Shown here: positions 25,237-33,169 of the stretch, piece after piece
How positions within the stretch are numbered: position 1 is the stretch's first letter
How the letters are laid out: each line of letters starts with the position of its first letter
DNA from: Thiomicrorhabdus sp.
Lineage (GTDB): Bacteria; Pseudomonadota; Gammaproteobacteria; Thiomicrospirales; Thiomicrospiraceae
Length of the DNA stretch: 35,862 nucleotides
NCBI GenBank assembly: GCA_015487015.1
Contig: WFQP01000117.1
Location: forward strand, 1 to 35,862
Direction of reading: 5' to 3'
Notes under the pieces: generated by a model
Databases searched by the model: none
What the model was told of the DNA's origin: nothing
The model's input: only the letters and a program-made list of their open reading frames with translations
Position numbers and translations under genes: made by a program

Positions 25237-25271
25237 AAAGAGGCGTCTTGATAAAAGAGCCTCTTTTTTTT
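25237..25271 (+). terminator. Terminator after the ccm operon
   Basis: An 8-bp stem AAAGAGGC (25237-25244) with GCCTCTTT (25259-25266), 14-base loop, running into eight T (25264-25271). The next gene starts only 28 bases later, so either the terminator leaks or a promoter overlaps it. Confidence 0.8.
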
Positions 25272-25298
25272 AGTTCAAAAATTATAAAAGGGATAAAA

Positions 25299-25610
25299 AT
25301 GAATAAAATAGTGTTTATATTTGTGGCTAGCTTGCTCTCTTTTAATGTATCTGCAGGGAGTAGTGGTGAGCGAATTTATAATCAAGTTTGCTTTACTTGT
25401 CATAATCAAGGGGTCTTTGGGGCTCCAAAGCTGGGTGAGATTTCAGATTGGGTTGACCGCATATCTACGGGAAAAAGTATGTTAAATCATCATGCAATTG
25501 AGGGGTATGCGGGTAGCCGAGGTTTTATGCCACCCAGAGGAGGAGATCCTTCATTAAGTGATCAGGAAGTTCGAGACGCTGTTCAGTATATGATAGATAA
25601 AAGCTGGTAA
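25299..25610 (+). CDS. Monoheme cytochrome c5-like protein
   Basis: A 103-residue secreted class I cytochrome. The ATG at 25299 is chosen because AAGGGA lies 7 bases before it and it begins a clean signal peptide (cleavage after VSA-G, residue 19); an earlier in-frame TTG sits inside the ccmI terminator. The heme site is C31-F-T-C-H35 and the sixth ligand is probably M77 in GFMPPRGG. The short GAPKLGEISDW spacing fits the c5 family, soluble periplasmic carriers of fairly high potential. It could shuttle electrons between the multiheme conduit and the terminal oxidase. Confidence 0.88.
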   Translation: MNKIVFIFVASLLSFNVSAGSSGERIYNQVCFTCHNQGVFGAPKLGEISDWVDRISTGKSMLNHHAIEGYAGSRGFMPPRGGDPSLSDQEVRDAVQYMIDKSW

Positions 25611-25744
25611 ATAGGGCTCTATGTGTAGTATTTTTTGCACAGGAGGGGGTATTAATTCGACTTGTTTTGTTTGGATTGATGGGTGTAAACTAGAGCTAAG
25701 TCAATAATTATTGAAATAGTATTAAGAAGTGGGTTAGTTTTTAG

Positions 25745-25771
25745 TTGACCTGTAACCGTCTTTTGTATTAT
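25745..25771 (+). promoter_or_regulatory. Candidate promoter of the tetraheme cytochrome
   Basis: TTGACC (25745-25750, 5/6) and TATTAT (25766-25771, 5/6) with a 15-bp spacer; TATACG at 25769 is an alternative -10 with 18 bp. It would give a leader of about 85 bases before the start at 25862. It lies in a 251-base gap (25611-25861) in which nothing else was found. Confidence 0.4.
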
Positions 25772-25861
25772 ACGATTGAATCATGTAGTCGGCAAGTTTT
25801 TTATCTAGCTATTAGTTTTATTTATGTTTTTTGTTTGTTAAAAGTTATTAAGGAGTTTGTT

Positions 25862-26644
25862 ATGGCACATTTTAAAATGAAGTTATCATTGGTTGGTCTG
25901 GGGTCAGCGTTATTTTTAGGCGTTGCTCAGGCAGGAATTGTGGGTTCTATGCATGATTTAAGTACGACAAATCCAAATGTAGCAACCCCTATTCCTGGTG
26001 GAACGGCAGAAATATGTGTGTTTTGTCACACGCCGCATGGTACAGATACATCCGCACCAGCACCTTTATGGAATAAAATACTGCCTACTGCCGCAAGTTT
26101 TACAACCTATGATGCGTTAGGTACAGCCACATTGGATGGCCAAATTGATTTGAATGAGGGTGGTATCTCTTTGGCTTGTTTGTCATGCCATGATGGAACG
26201 ACAGCTCTTGATTTGGTCTTAAATGCACCAACAGTTACACAGGGTACTTATCGTTATGATGCGGCAGGAACGAATCTTGGTGGAGGAATTACCATGGCTT
26301 CATTTGCGACAAATATTGTCCCTGTATTAGGAAAAGATTTGAAAAATGATCATCCTGTTGGTGTTCAGTATGCAGGGGGTGGTTTAAATTGGGCTCCAAT
26401 TACTGGTGGGAATACGGTTGCTTTGGCGGCAAATGATAAGTTATTTAATGAGCCTATTTGGGATAATAATCGTTTATGGATAAGTGCGGTTGGGGATGCC
26501 GGTTTACCTTTATATAAAGGTACAACATTAGGGCCGATGGTTGAGTGTGCCAGTTGTCATAACCCTCATAAAACAGATTTTGGTTCTTTTTTACGTATGT
26601 CAAATTCGGGTAGTGGTTTGTGTTTGGCGTGCCATATTAAATAA
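25862..26644 (+). CDS. Secreted tetraheme c-type cytochrome, OmcE-like candidate nanowire subunit
   Basis: A 260-residue exported cytochrome. The ATG at 25862 has AAGGAG before it and begins a signal peptide cleaved near AQA24. Four heme sites: C52-VFC-H56, C106-LSC-H110, C229-ASC-H233, C254-LAC-H258. The mature protein has exactly four further His, H31 (MHDLS), H59 (TPHG), H164 (NDHPV) and H236 (NPHK), which would make every heme bis-His. The order CVFCHTPH / CLSCHDGT / NDHPV / CASCHNPH / FLR / CLxCH is the pattern I know from Geobacter OmcE and related extracellular cytochrome nanowires; filament formation is inferred. Between hemes it is rich in Gly, Thr, Ala and Asn. It has its own candidate promoter, and a hairpin follows it. 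Confidence 0.85.
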   Translation: MAHFKMKLSLVGLGSALFLGVAQAGIVGSMHDLSTTNPNVATPIPGGTAEICVFCHTPHGTDTSAPAPLWNKILPTAASFTTYDALGTATLDGQIDLNEGGISLACLSCHDGTTALDLVLNAPTVTQGTYRYDAAGTNLGGGITMASFATNIVPVLGKDLKNDHPVGVQYAGGGLNWAPITGGNTVALAANDKLFNEPIWDNNRLWISAVGDAGLPLYKGTTLGPMVECASCHNPHKTDFGSFLRMSNSGSGLCLACHIK

Positions 26645-26689
26645 TAATTATTCAATTAATAAAACCGTTCCTAATGATTTAAATTTTTT

Positions 26690-26720
26690 CTAAGTACTGT
26701 TTTTGTCTTGTAGTGCTTAG
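26690..26720 (+). terminator. Weak hairpin after the tetraheme cytochrome
   Basis: A 9-bp stem (26690-26698 with 26712-26720, one wobble) with a 13-base loop, 46 bases past the stop. It has only a short T-run. It could be a partial terminator leaving more mRNA for the cytochrome than for the genes behind it. Confidence 0.35.
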
Positions 26721-26756
26721 TTTAGGCTGCTTTATTGATAATCGATTGGAGTTTAA

Positions 26757-27728
26757 ATGTTTTATATGCAAAAACGAAAAATACCAATTTTTTGGTTCGG
26801 TGGAATTTTAGCTGTATTTTTGGGGATCTCTACTTCTGTATCCTCGTCTGGTGAAAAGGGTGGTGAGCTGTTTGCAACGGTGGATGGTTATAACATCACA
26901 GAAGCTGTTTATTTTTCTGCACTGCAGGCCGAAGCTAAAAGACGCTACTATCATGGTCGAATTACGGATGAGCGACTTGCAGAGTTAAAAAAGGATGTTG
27001 CGAAAAACTTGATTGATCAGGTTTTACTCATTAATGAGGCTGAACGTTTAGGTTTGGTACCCGATTTTAAAAAAATTGAGTTAGCTTTAGAGCAGTTTGA
27101 TCAGCGATATGCTGAGGATGAGGCATGGCAAAAAGATCGGGATCGAGTTCTTCCGCAGTTAAAAAAGCAATTTGAATCTAGGGAATTAGTTACTTTACTA
27201 GAGAAGAAGGTGCGTTCAGAATTTGTTTTAACGGATGCTTTAAAGAGGGAGTTTTATAATGAAAATCCTGAGCTATTTATTTTTCCTGAGCGTAAAAAAG
27301 TATCTTTAATTTTGAAAAAAGTGCCCCCAACTTCTCTTTCAGAAGAGTGGGAGGCTGCAAAAGATCTATTAGTCTCTTTATCTGAACGAATTGCTTCCGG
27401 TGAAGAGTTTTCTGAGTTGGCCAAAAAGTACTCTGATGATGAAACGGCTTCTCTAGGAGGGGATATGGGGTATCAGCATAAAGGGATGCTTCATAAAGAT
27501 GTGGAAGAAGTTTTAAGCAAATTAGATTTAGGGGAGTTAAGTAAACCTATTCGATTATTGCAAGGTTATGTTTTAGTTCGTATTGAAGAGGTAGTTCCTG
27601 CACAAAAAATTGCTTATAAGGATGCAGAGCAGCAGGTGACTCAGTTGCTGTCCAGAAAGCTTTCAGATGAGCGATGGGCTAATTTGTTAAAAAAATTACG
27701 CAATGACTCTGTTGTTGTTACGTTTTGA
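26757..27728 (+). CDS. Exported parvulin-type peptidyl-prolyl isomerase (PpiC/SurA-like)
   Basis: A 323-residue protein with a signal or anchor helix (about 10-30), an N-terminal chaperone-like helical part (VDGYNITEAVYFSALQ, DQVLLINEAERLGL) and one parvulin domain (about 175-285) with FPERKKVSLILKKV, FSELAKKYSDDETASLGGDMGY and IRLLQGYVLVRIEE. It is expected to help proteins fold in the periplasm; here the clients may be the barrel encoded next and the secreted cytochromes. Isomerase genes of this kind are recurrent neighbours of outer-membrane multiheme cytochromes. TTGGAG lies 5 bases before the ATG. The barrel gene begins 14 bases downstream. Confidence 0.88.
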   Translation: MFYMQKRKIPIFWFGGILAVFLGISTSVSSSGEKGGELFATVDGYNITEAVYFSALQAEAKRRYYHGRITDERLAELKKDVAKNLIDQVLLINEAERLGLVPDFKKIELALEQFDQRYAEDEAWQKDRDRVLPQLKKQFESRELVTLLEKKVRSEFVLTDALKREFYNENPELFIFPERKKVSLILKKVPPTSLSEEWEAAKDLLVSLSERIASGEEFSELAKKYSDDETASLGGDMGYQHKGMLHKDVEEVLSKLDLGELSKPIRLLQGYVLVRIEEVVPAQKIAYKDAEQQVTQLLSRKLSDERWANLLKKLRNDSVVVTF

Positions 27729-27742
27729 TTGTGAGCCTGAAT

Positions 27743-29527
27743 ATGAACAGGTTATCTTTCAGTCTTATTTTAAGAATGCATGGTGCAATGTTTGCTATCG
27801 TATTTTTTATTGGTCTGTTGGGTTCTGTTTCTGTATTGGCAAGTGGCTTGGTAAGCACTAATGTTAATGGAAGTATTGGGTATGTTTATCGCTCTACTAT
27901 GTACGACTCTGGTGCTTATGATAATCAGAATTTATTAAAGGCTAATATAGATAATACTTTTTTTATTTGGCGTGACTGGTTTATTGTAGGAAGTTCTAGC
28001 TTAGTTTTTACACAAGAAGAGACTGATTCAGAAAATGGAAGCAGTGGTAGCTTTTCTTCTACGGGGCAAGTTTCATTTAGTGTGTTGCCTCAAAGCGCGA
28101 CACCATTTGGATTTAGTTATAGTCGCTCTGATTCTAGAGTTAATTCGAATTTTAAGTATTTTGCAGGCAGTAATGCGGCTTCATTAGATGATAATGTTAC
28201 CAATGATTCATTGGTTGTTCATCAAAGCTTGGTGGGAAAGGGGTATCGTTTAAAGGTTCAATACTCGGATGATCAATTTGATTCCTCTTTGCGTGGTAAG
28301 TACGGAGCAAGTACAGTTGGAGTTTCGGGGACTTTGAGAGGTGTTGCAGGTGTACTTAGAGCTTCTATTACGCAGAAAGATGAGGTAACTTATGATAAAG
28401 TGGATCGAAAAAGTAATGCAGCAAGGTTAAACCATCATTACACGGGTTTTCAGCAAACAACAATCAGTACGTCGTTAAGCAGTAGTCAGATTCAGCAGGT
28501 TTTGCCAGCCACAATAGCTAATGCAAATAGTCGCTTGGCAAGCTATGATGTGACATTAAATCAGGCATCCATTTCATTGATTTGGCGAAGTTTGAATAAA
28601 AAAATGACTATTACGAGTGGCCTTAGGTATTCTGGGGTAGAAAGTGCCGTCAGTAATAGTTTGGCAGATGCTTCAAGCTCCGCCTTATCTGCTAATTTAG
28701 GGCTGGTTTATCGCATTACACAGAATTTAACGTTTAATTCAAGTAGTACGCGTGTGGCCAATGAGTTTTCAGGTGGTGAGTCTACTGTTGCACAAGACAG
28801 GATTGGAGTAAATTATCGTTCTGATGGTATTAAGTTAGGGCGCTATAATTATGACTGGCGTTTTGGTGTAGATTTGGGTCGTCGTGAGGATGATGGTAAA
28901 GAATCAAATAGCTCTACTGTTTCTTTAGGGCATGGCATCGGTCGTAAATGGTCCTTTGCGCGTAGCCAGCAGGTGTATGTGAGGGGGGCACAAGATTATT
29001 CTATGGACTCTTTAGTCGATCGTGTTCGTCAAAGGTTAAGTCATCGAGCTAGCTTGGGTTGGAAGCAGTTTTCACCAGGAATTAGCCGCAGAGCTCAGTT
29101 GCAGTTTTCTGACCAGCGTGATGTTGGTGATGAAACGACTCTACAGACGTTTAGTATGGATATGAGTCAACAAACTTTGTTGACTCGACGCGTGAAGCTA
29201 AATGGTTCTCTAAACTATCAGCTTACAAATTATCAGTATGCAGGTAGTTCGGGTGATGTTTCCTCATCTGATAGCTCAGTAATTTCTGCAGATGGTGGGT
29301 TGTCTTATATGAATCCTTTTTCAATGGCAGGATTGATGTTTACCTCGAATTATAGGTATAGTCAATCTATTGTTGGATCAGATAGTGATTTGACTGCTCA
29401 ACAAACGTGGAATAATAAGCTAAATTATCGGGTGGGAAAAATTGATGTTTCGTTACAGTATCTGTATCGCGAAGCTCGAAAAATTAGTTATAATGGCGTT
29501 TACTTTAGTGTAAAACGAGTATTTTAA
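27743..29527 (+). CDS. Outer-membrane beta-barrel protein (candidate electron-conduit porin)
   Basis: A 594-residue exported protein with signal peptide (to about VLASG, residue 35). The rest is a long series of alternating polar/hydrophobic segments ending in aromatic residues, such as SFSVLPQSATPFGFSYSR, RLKVQYSDDQF and KLNYRVGKIDVSLQYLYRE, and the last residue is Phe after FSVKRV, the signal for BAM-dependent insertion. It has no Cys and no CXXCH, so it carries no heme and lacks the Cys pair of MtrB. The neighbours (cytochromes, isomerase, propellers) suggest it houses or exports a cytochrome; that is inference. An unrelated porin or a TIGR03016-like barrel are alternatives. The ATG at 27743 is chosen over an upstream TTG that overlaps the isomerase stop. 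Confidence 0.75.
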   Translation: MNRLSFSLILRMHGAMFAIVFFIGLLGSVSVLASGLVSTNVNGSIGYVYRSTMYDSGAYDNQNLLKANIDNTFFIWRDWFIVGSSSLVFTQEETDSENGSSGSFSSTGQVSFSVLPQSATPFGFSYSRSDSRVNSNFKYFAGSNAASLDDNVTNDSLVVHQSLVGKGYRLKVQYSDDQFDSSLRGKYGASTVGVSGTLRGVAGVLRASITQKDEVTYDKVDRKSNAARLNHHYTGFQQTTISTSLSSSQIQQVLPATIANANSRLASYDVTLNQASISLIWRSLNKKMTITSGLRYSGVESAVSNSLADASSSALSANLGLVYRITQNLTFNSSSTRVANEFSGGESTVAQDRIGVNYRSDGIKLGRYNYDWRFGVDLGRREDDGKESNSSTVSLGHGIGRKWSFARSQQVYVRGAQDYSMDSLVDRVRQRLSHRASLGWKQFSPGISRRAQLQFSDQRDVGDETTLQTFSMDMSQQTLLTRRVKLNGSLNYQLTNYQYAGSSGDVSSSDSSVISADGGLSYMNPFSMAGLMFTSNYRYSQSIVGSDSDLTAQQTWNNKLNYRVGKIDVSLQYLYREARKISYNGVYFSVKRVF

Positions 29528-29690
29528 CTTTTTATGTAACAGTTCTACTGGCCTTTAAATTATGGGTCAGGCCATGTAATAAATATGCGTTTATAGCTAT
29601 AAATTCATGTTTTTTGATGCGGGTATATCCTCTTTGTAGGGGCTGCGTGAGTTGTTATCTTTTAACTTTAAATTTTGTGGGGATGAAATA

Positions 29691-30089
29691 GTGGTGATAA
29701 AACAAAAACTATTAGGTTTGGGCGTTATTCTAATATCGCTTTTTACTATGCTAGCACCAATGAAAGCAAATGCTGAATATGGTGATATTGTAATTAATAA
29801 CTTTGCTGATGCAGCAGAAATGAGACCTGCTGTATTTCCGCATTGGTTTCATCGTATTAGATTTAACTGTAGTGTTTGTCATGCCGATTTAGGCTTTAAA
29901 TTTGGTGCAGGTAAGAATGAAATTACCATGGCTAAAATTATTGAAGGTGAGTTTTGTGGTGCCTGTCATAATGGTGAAATTGCGTGGTCAATTGAAAATT
30001 GTGATGTTTGCCACTCAGGTATTCCTGGGACACCAACACAAGTGAAGGGTAGCCCTTTACGTGCCTCTAATATTGCAGCTCCTAAATAA
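29691..30089 (+). CDS. Triheme c7-type periplasmic cytochrome (132 aa)
   Basis: A small exported cytochrome starting at GTG 29691, which has GGGGA 7 bases upstream; the signal peptide ends near ANA (residue 28). Three heme sites: C60-SVC-H64, C89-GAC-H93, C104-DVC-H108. PHWFH just before heme 1 supplies two distal His. There is no third spare His, but a Met in EITMAKI is conserved in the two sister proteins (30099, 33170) and may be the last ligand. This is the c7-type triheme unit known from Geobacter-like periplasmic and nanowire cytochromes (TIGR04257 type). Likely a periplasmic electron carrier. The gap upstream (29528-29690) holds no clear promoter. Confidence 0.85.
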   Translation: MVIKQKLLGLGVILISLFTMLAPMKANAEYGDIVINNFADAAEMRPAVFPHWFHRIRFNCSVCHADLGFKFGAGKNEITMAKIIEGEFCGACHNGEIAWSIENCDVCHSGIPGTPTQVKGSPLRASNIAAPK

Positions 30090-30098
30090 GAAGGTTGG

Positions 30099-30701
30099 AT
30101 GATTATGTATAAACTATCAGTTCTAATATTAATAGCATCCATTTCTGGGATTTTTTCTCTGGCTGCTTCTGCCGATTCAAGTAATACGTTTAACCGTATG
30201 TTAAAGCCTCAGGCACCAGCAAATTTACCACCTGCTGAGGATGGGCTCCATGATCCAGATAACGCAGGTACTCATATGTTGCAGCCACCTAAAGAAGCGT
30301 TTAATGGTTTAGTTAAAGCAAAGTGGGGTAATAAGGTTGATTGGATTAAGTCAATTAATACTAAAAAGATCTCACCACGTCATAATGCTTCTGATGCGGC
30401 ACCCAAGCCGATTATTATGAATTTGAATATTGTGCGTCAAGTAAAGGGTTCCATGCCTGATGTGGTTTTTCCACATGATAGGCATACGCTGTTATTAGCG
30501 TGCTCTAACTGTCATACTGGTATTTTTATTCCTCAAAAAGGCGCGAACCAGATGAGTATGGCAGCGATTATGTTGGGTGAATCTTGTGGTAAATGTCATG
30601 GAGCGGTTGCGTTTCCAATTACAACGTCTACCTGTAAGCTGTGTCACTCTAAGCCTAAAGCTAAAAATGCGGTTTTAAAACGTTCAGTGGCTGGTAATTA
30701 A
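30099..30701 (+). CDS. Triheme c7-type cytochrome with N-terminal extension (200 aa)
   Basis: Exported protein with a signal peptide (to about ASA25), an unusual about 95-residue segment without hemes (THMLQPPKEAFNGL, VDWIKSINTKKISPR), and a c7 triheme domain with C135-SNC-H139, C163-GKC-H167, C179-KLC-H183, distal H126 and H129 (FPHDRH) and conserved M154. The whole layout is shared with the protein at 33170; the pair are paralogues. The front segment may dock to a partner. The ATG at 30105 is an alternative start. It follows the first triheme gene by 9 bases and precedes the helical gene by 2. Confidence 0.85.
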   Translation: MIMYKLSVLILIASISGIFSLAASADSSNTFNRMLKPQAPANLPPAEDGLHDPDNAGTHMLQPPKEAFNGLVKAKWGNKVDWIKSINTKKISPRHNASDAAPKPIIMNLNIVRQVKGSMPDVVFPHDRHTLLLACSNCHTGIFIPQKGANQMSMAAIMLGESCGKCHGAVAFPITTSTCKLCHSKPKAKNAVLKRSVAGN

Positions 30702-30703
30702 TT

Positions 30704-31537
30704 ATGACTAAGTACCTATCGGCTTTTTGTTTAGCTGTGTTGGTCACGAGCTCTGCCTTTGCGGCAGAGTCCGTAAAACCTTCACCTAAAATTAACTATG
30801 CTGATAACTTATTGATGAACTCAAAAACTGCCAAGCGTCTTGAAGAGATGGATTCTGAGGACGCTAGATTGGCTTTACAAGAGGCAAGAGAGTTATTGGA
30901 GCAAGCGAAAGTTGCTCATAATAGCGGGCAGGCCGCAGAGGGTAGTTCATTAAGTAGTTTAGCATTAAAAAAGTTTACGCAGGCTGCAAAGTTGTTGCCA
31001 AAATCTGAATCGGCTTTAAAGGTTTTACGGAAACGTTATCTAGAGTTGGATGAAGAAATTTTGTCTTACCTTGAGTGGTATGATTCAGCTCCTTATGTTT
31101 CGGGTGATGAGCAGGAAGCCGTAGATAAGGCAAAGTCAGAGGTATTGAAAGCAAAAATGCTTTTTGATAACAGCAAGTATGAGGCTGCAAATAAGCTTTT
31201 AACACGAGTATTGGATAACGTTGTTGTGATGACGAATCGTTCAATGACTAGTTCAGAAATTGTTAGTTCGCTTGATTTTGAAACACCTGAGCAAGAGCAC
31301 CAATATGAGCTAGCGCGTAATAATGAATACAAACGTTTAATACCTATTGCAGAGCAACAAAAGGTGCCTAAGGGCGGTAAGCTTATGTTATTTAAGAGGT
31401 TTGTTAAGAAAGCAGAAGATGTTCGTGTTCAAGCTGACTCAGAGTTGCAGTCTGGAGATATTAAGGCCTCCATTAAGACCTTGCAAAACTCAACAGATCA
31501 GTACTTGAGAGCACTACGAATGATTGGTATTCGATAA
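30704..31537 (+). CDS. Exported helical protein of unknown family, copy 1
   Basis: I do not recognise this family. The 277 residues have a signal peptide (cleavage near AFA-AE, residue 20) followed by an almost wholly alpha-helical, charged protein with TPR-like pairs (LLEQAKVAHNSGQAAEGSS, AKMLFDNSKYEAANKLL, SELQSGDIKASIKTL). No Cys, no CXXCH. It shares with the next two genes the block SLDFxTxEqExxYELxRxxxYxrL (here about 188-211) and a C-terminal helical hairpin ending in LRMIGIR. Lying between triheme cytochrome genes, it is probably a periplasmic scaffold or assembly factor; that is inferred from place only. Confidence 0.7.
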   Translation: MTKYLSAFCLAVLVTSSAFAAESVKPSPKINYADNLLMNSKTAKRLEEMDSEDARLALQEARELLEQAKVAHNSGQAAEGSSLSSLALKKFTQAAKLLPKSESALKVLRKRYLELDEEILSYLEWYDSAPYVSGDEQEAVDKAKSEVLKAKMLFDNSKYEAANKLLTRVLDNVVVMTNRSMTSSEIVSSLDFETPEQEHQYELARNNEYKRLIPIAEQQKVPKGGKLMLFKRFVKKAEDVRVQADSELQSGDIKASIKTLQNSTDQYLRALRMIGIR

Positions 31538-31561
31538 TTTATTCTATAAGGAATTTTTGAA

Positions 31562-32443
31562 TTGAAATATTGGTTAAAAATACCTATTTTTACTGCCCTT
31601 TTTTGGGCAGTTTCTTTTTTCATACCTTACTCTATGGCCGCAGGTGTTGTGACAGCTGAGGGAGTGAAAAAATCATTAGCGATGAATGAAAGTTTGTTAA
31701 CAAACTCCAGTCTTGTTCGCAATATTAAAAAGGTGGATCTGCCACAAGTATCTGAAGCTCTTGAAAAGGCTTTATTATTTCATAAAGTGGCCGTCAAAAA
31801 ATTGTCGGTTGGTGATTTGAGTGCCTCAGTGAAAGCAAGGGATGAGTCGTTACGATTACTAATGTTAGCCAGTCGTCTAGCTCATCAAGCTTCGGGTTTT
31901 GTTGAAAAGAAAGCAAAGAAAAGTTATGAAAAAAAATTAAAAAATATTCAGGGACTCCTTGCTGCCCATAAGCGTATTACGGATGATAATTCGGAGTTCG
32001 ATACAGAACGAAAGTTGCAAAAAGAAGTCTCGTTATTAATTGCCGATGCTGAAAAAAATGAAGCGGAACAAAAAACTAAAGAAGCGATAGCATCTTTAGA
32101 TAAAGCTTATCTTATTATTGCGAATTCAATTAAGTCGCAACGAACTGGACAAACACTTGTAAGAAGCTTAGATTTTGCAACCGAAGAAGAAGCGTATGAA
32201 TATGAGCTAGGTCGATATGAAAATTATCAGAGGTTAGTGGATATGATGATTGACGAACGACGTGCTTTTAAACGTGATGAAAGAACTAGGCCCTTTTTTG
32301 ATGAAGCAAATAGCTATCAAGCGAAAGCAGAGAGCTTGGTGAAAGAGGGGAAATATAAAGAAGCGTCTAAATTAATAGAAAAAGCCTCTAAAACGTTGGT
32401 TAATTTATTACGAGATTCGGGTGTTCATATTCCTGGTGCATAA
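31562..32443 (+). CDS. Exported helical protein of unknown family, copy 2
   Basis: A 293-residue relative of the proteins at 30704 and 32471, unrecognised. The TTG at 31562 is the likely start: AAGGAA lies 8 bases before it and it begins a good signal peptide (to about SMAAG, residue 27). The mature part is helical and Lys/Glu-rich, with two TPR-like hairpins at the C-terminus (YQAKAESLVKEGKYKEASKL) and the family block SLDFATEEEAYEYELGRYEN. About 80 residues at the front (LAMNESLLTNSSLVRNIKKV...) are missing in copy 3, to which it is otherwise very similar at both protein and DNA level, pointing to a tandem duplication. Confidence 0.68.
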   Translation: MKYWLKIPIFTALFWAVSFFIPYSMAAGVVTAEGVKKSLAMNESLLTNSSLVRNIKKVDLPQVSEALEKALLFHKVAVKKLSVGDLSASVKARDESLRLLMLASRLAHQASGFVEKKAKKSYEKKLKNIQGLLAAHKRITDDNSEFDTERKLQKEVSLLIADAEKNEAEQKTKEAIASLDKAYLIIANSIKSQRTGQTLVRSLDFATEEEAYEYELGRYENYQRLVDMMIDERRAFKRDERTRPFFDEANSYQAKAESLVKEGKYKEASKLIEKASKTLVNLLRDSGVHIPGA

Positions 32444-32470
32444 GCTAATTTTTGTTTTTAGGGTAAATGA

Positions 32471-33160
32471 ATGCAGGGTATAGAGATATTTAAAATGTTT
32501 AAATTAGTATTATTTATAGCTTTTCTGTTTTCTGTTTTTTCAAACTCTTTTGCTAGTGAAAATAAGGCTCAAAGTATTGTCATTGCAAATAAATTAGCTC
32601 ATCAGGTAAGTGGCTTTGTTGAAACAAAAGCCAAAGCCGATTATGAAAAAGAGTTAAAAAGTGTTCAAGGTCTTTTATTAGCACATAAGCGAATTACAGA
32701 CCTTAATTTAGACTCTGATAAAGAATTAAAATTACAAAAATTAATTAAGCCTTTGCTTAGTCAAGCTGAAAACCTTGCTAAAAATTATCAGTTTAAAGCG
32801 GCTAAATCTACTTTAGATGAAGTTTATCTTGCCATTGTGGTATCGATTAAGTCTCAGCGAACGGGGCAAACTTTAGTAAGAAGTTTAGATTTTGCTACGG
32901 AAAAAGAAGCTTATGAATATGAACTGGGTCGGTATGAAAACTATAAAATGTTGGTTAATATGATGATTGATGAGCGGCATGCTTTTAAAAGAGATGACCG
33001 TACCAAGCCTTTTTTTGAAGAGGAGGATCGTTATCATGTACAGGCAGAGGTGTTGGCAAAAAAAGGCCAGTATGGCGAAGCGGCAATCCTAATAGAAAAA
33101 GCTTCGAAAAGTTTAGTTAATTTGTTACGAAACTCTGGCATTTATATTCCAGGTGTATAA
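32471..33160 (+). CDS. Exported helical protein of unknown family, copy 3 (shorter)
   Basis: A 229-residue paralogue of copy 2, beginning after its signal peptide (to about FASE, residue 29) directly at the region matching LAHQASGFVEKKAK of copy 2 (here LAHQVSGFVETKAK). The block SLDFATEKEAYEYELGRYEN and the C-terminus YIPGV are almost identical to copy 2. The ATG at 32471 has AGGG upstream; the ATG at 32495 would give a more compact signal peptide. Long runs of DNA in the two genes match with scattered third-position changes. Function unknown. Confidence 0.68.
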   Translation: MQGIEIFKMFKLVLFIAFLFSVFSNSFASENKAQSIVIANKLAHQVSGFVETKAKADYEKELKSVQGLLLAHKRITDLNLDSDKELKLQKLIKPLLSQAENLAKNYQFKAAKSTLDEVYLAIVVSIKSQRTGQTLVRSLDFATEKEAYEYELGRYENYKMLVNMMIDERHAFKRDDRTKPFFEEEDRYHVQAEVLAKKGQYGEAAILIEKASKSLVNLLRNSGIYIPGV

Positions 33161-33169
33161 GGATTAGAT

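Noticed and set aside
25745-25861. Extended start (TTG) of the tetraheme cytochrome
   Set aside because: The extension would place two hydrophobic segments in a row and covers the promoter-like site; the ATG at 25862 has AAGGAG and a clean signal peptide.
27743-29527. MtrB/PioB identity for the outer-membrane barrel
   Set aside because: No Cys residues and no decaheme MtrA-like gene nearby; only a general barrel call is supported.
29652-29690. Extended start (TTG) of the first triheme cytochrome
   Set aside because: The GTG at 29691 has GGGGA at proper distance and starts a normal signal peptide.
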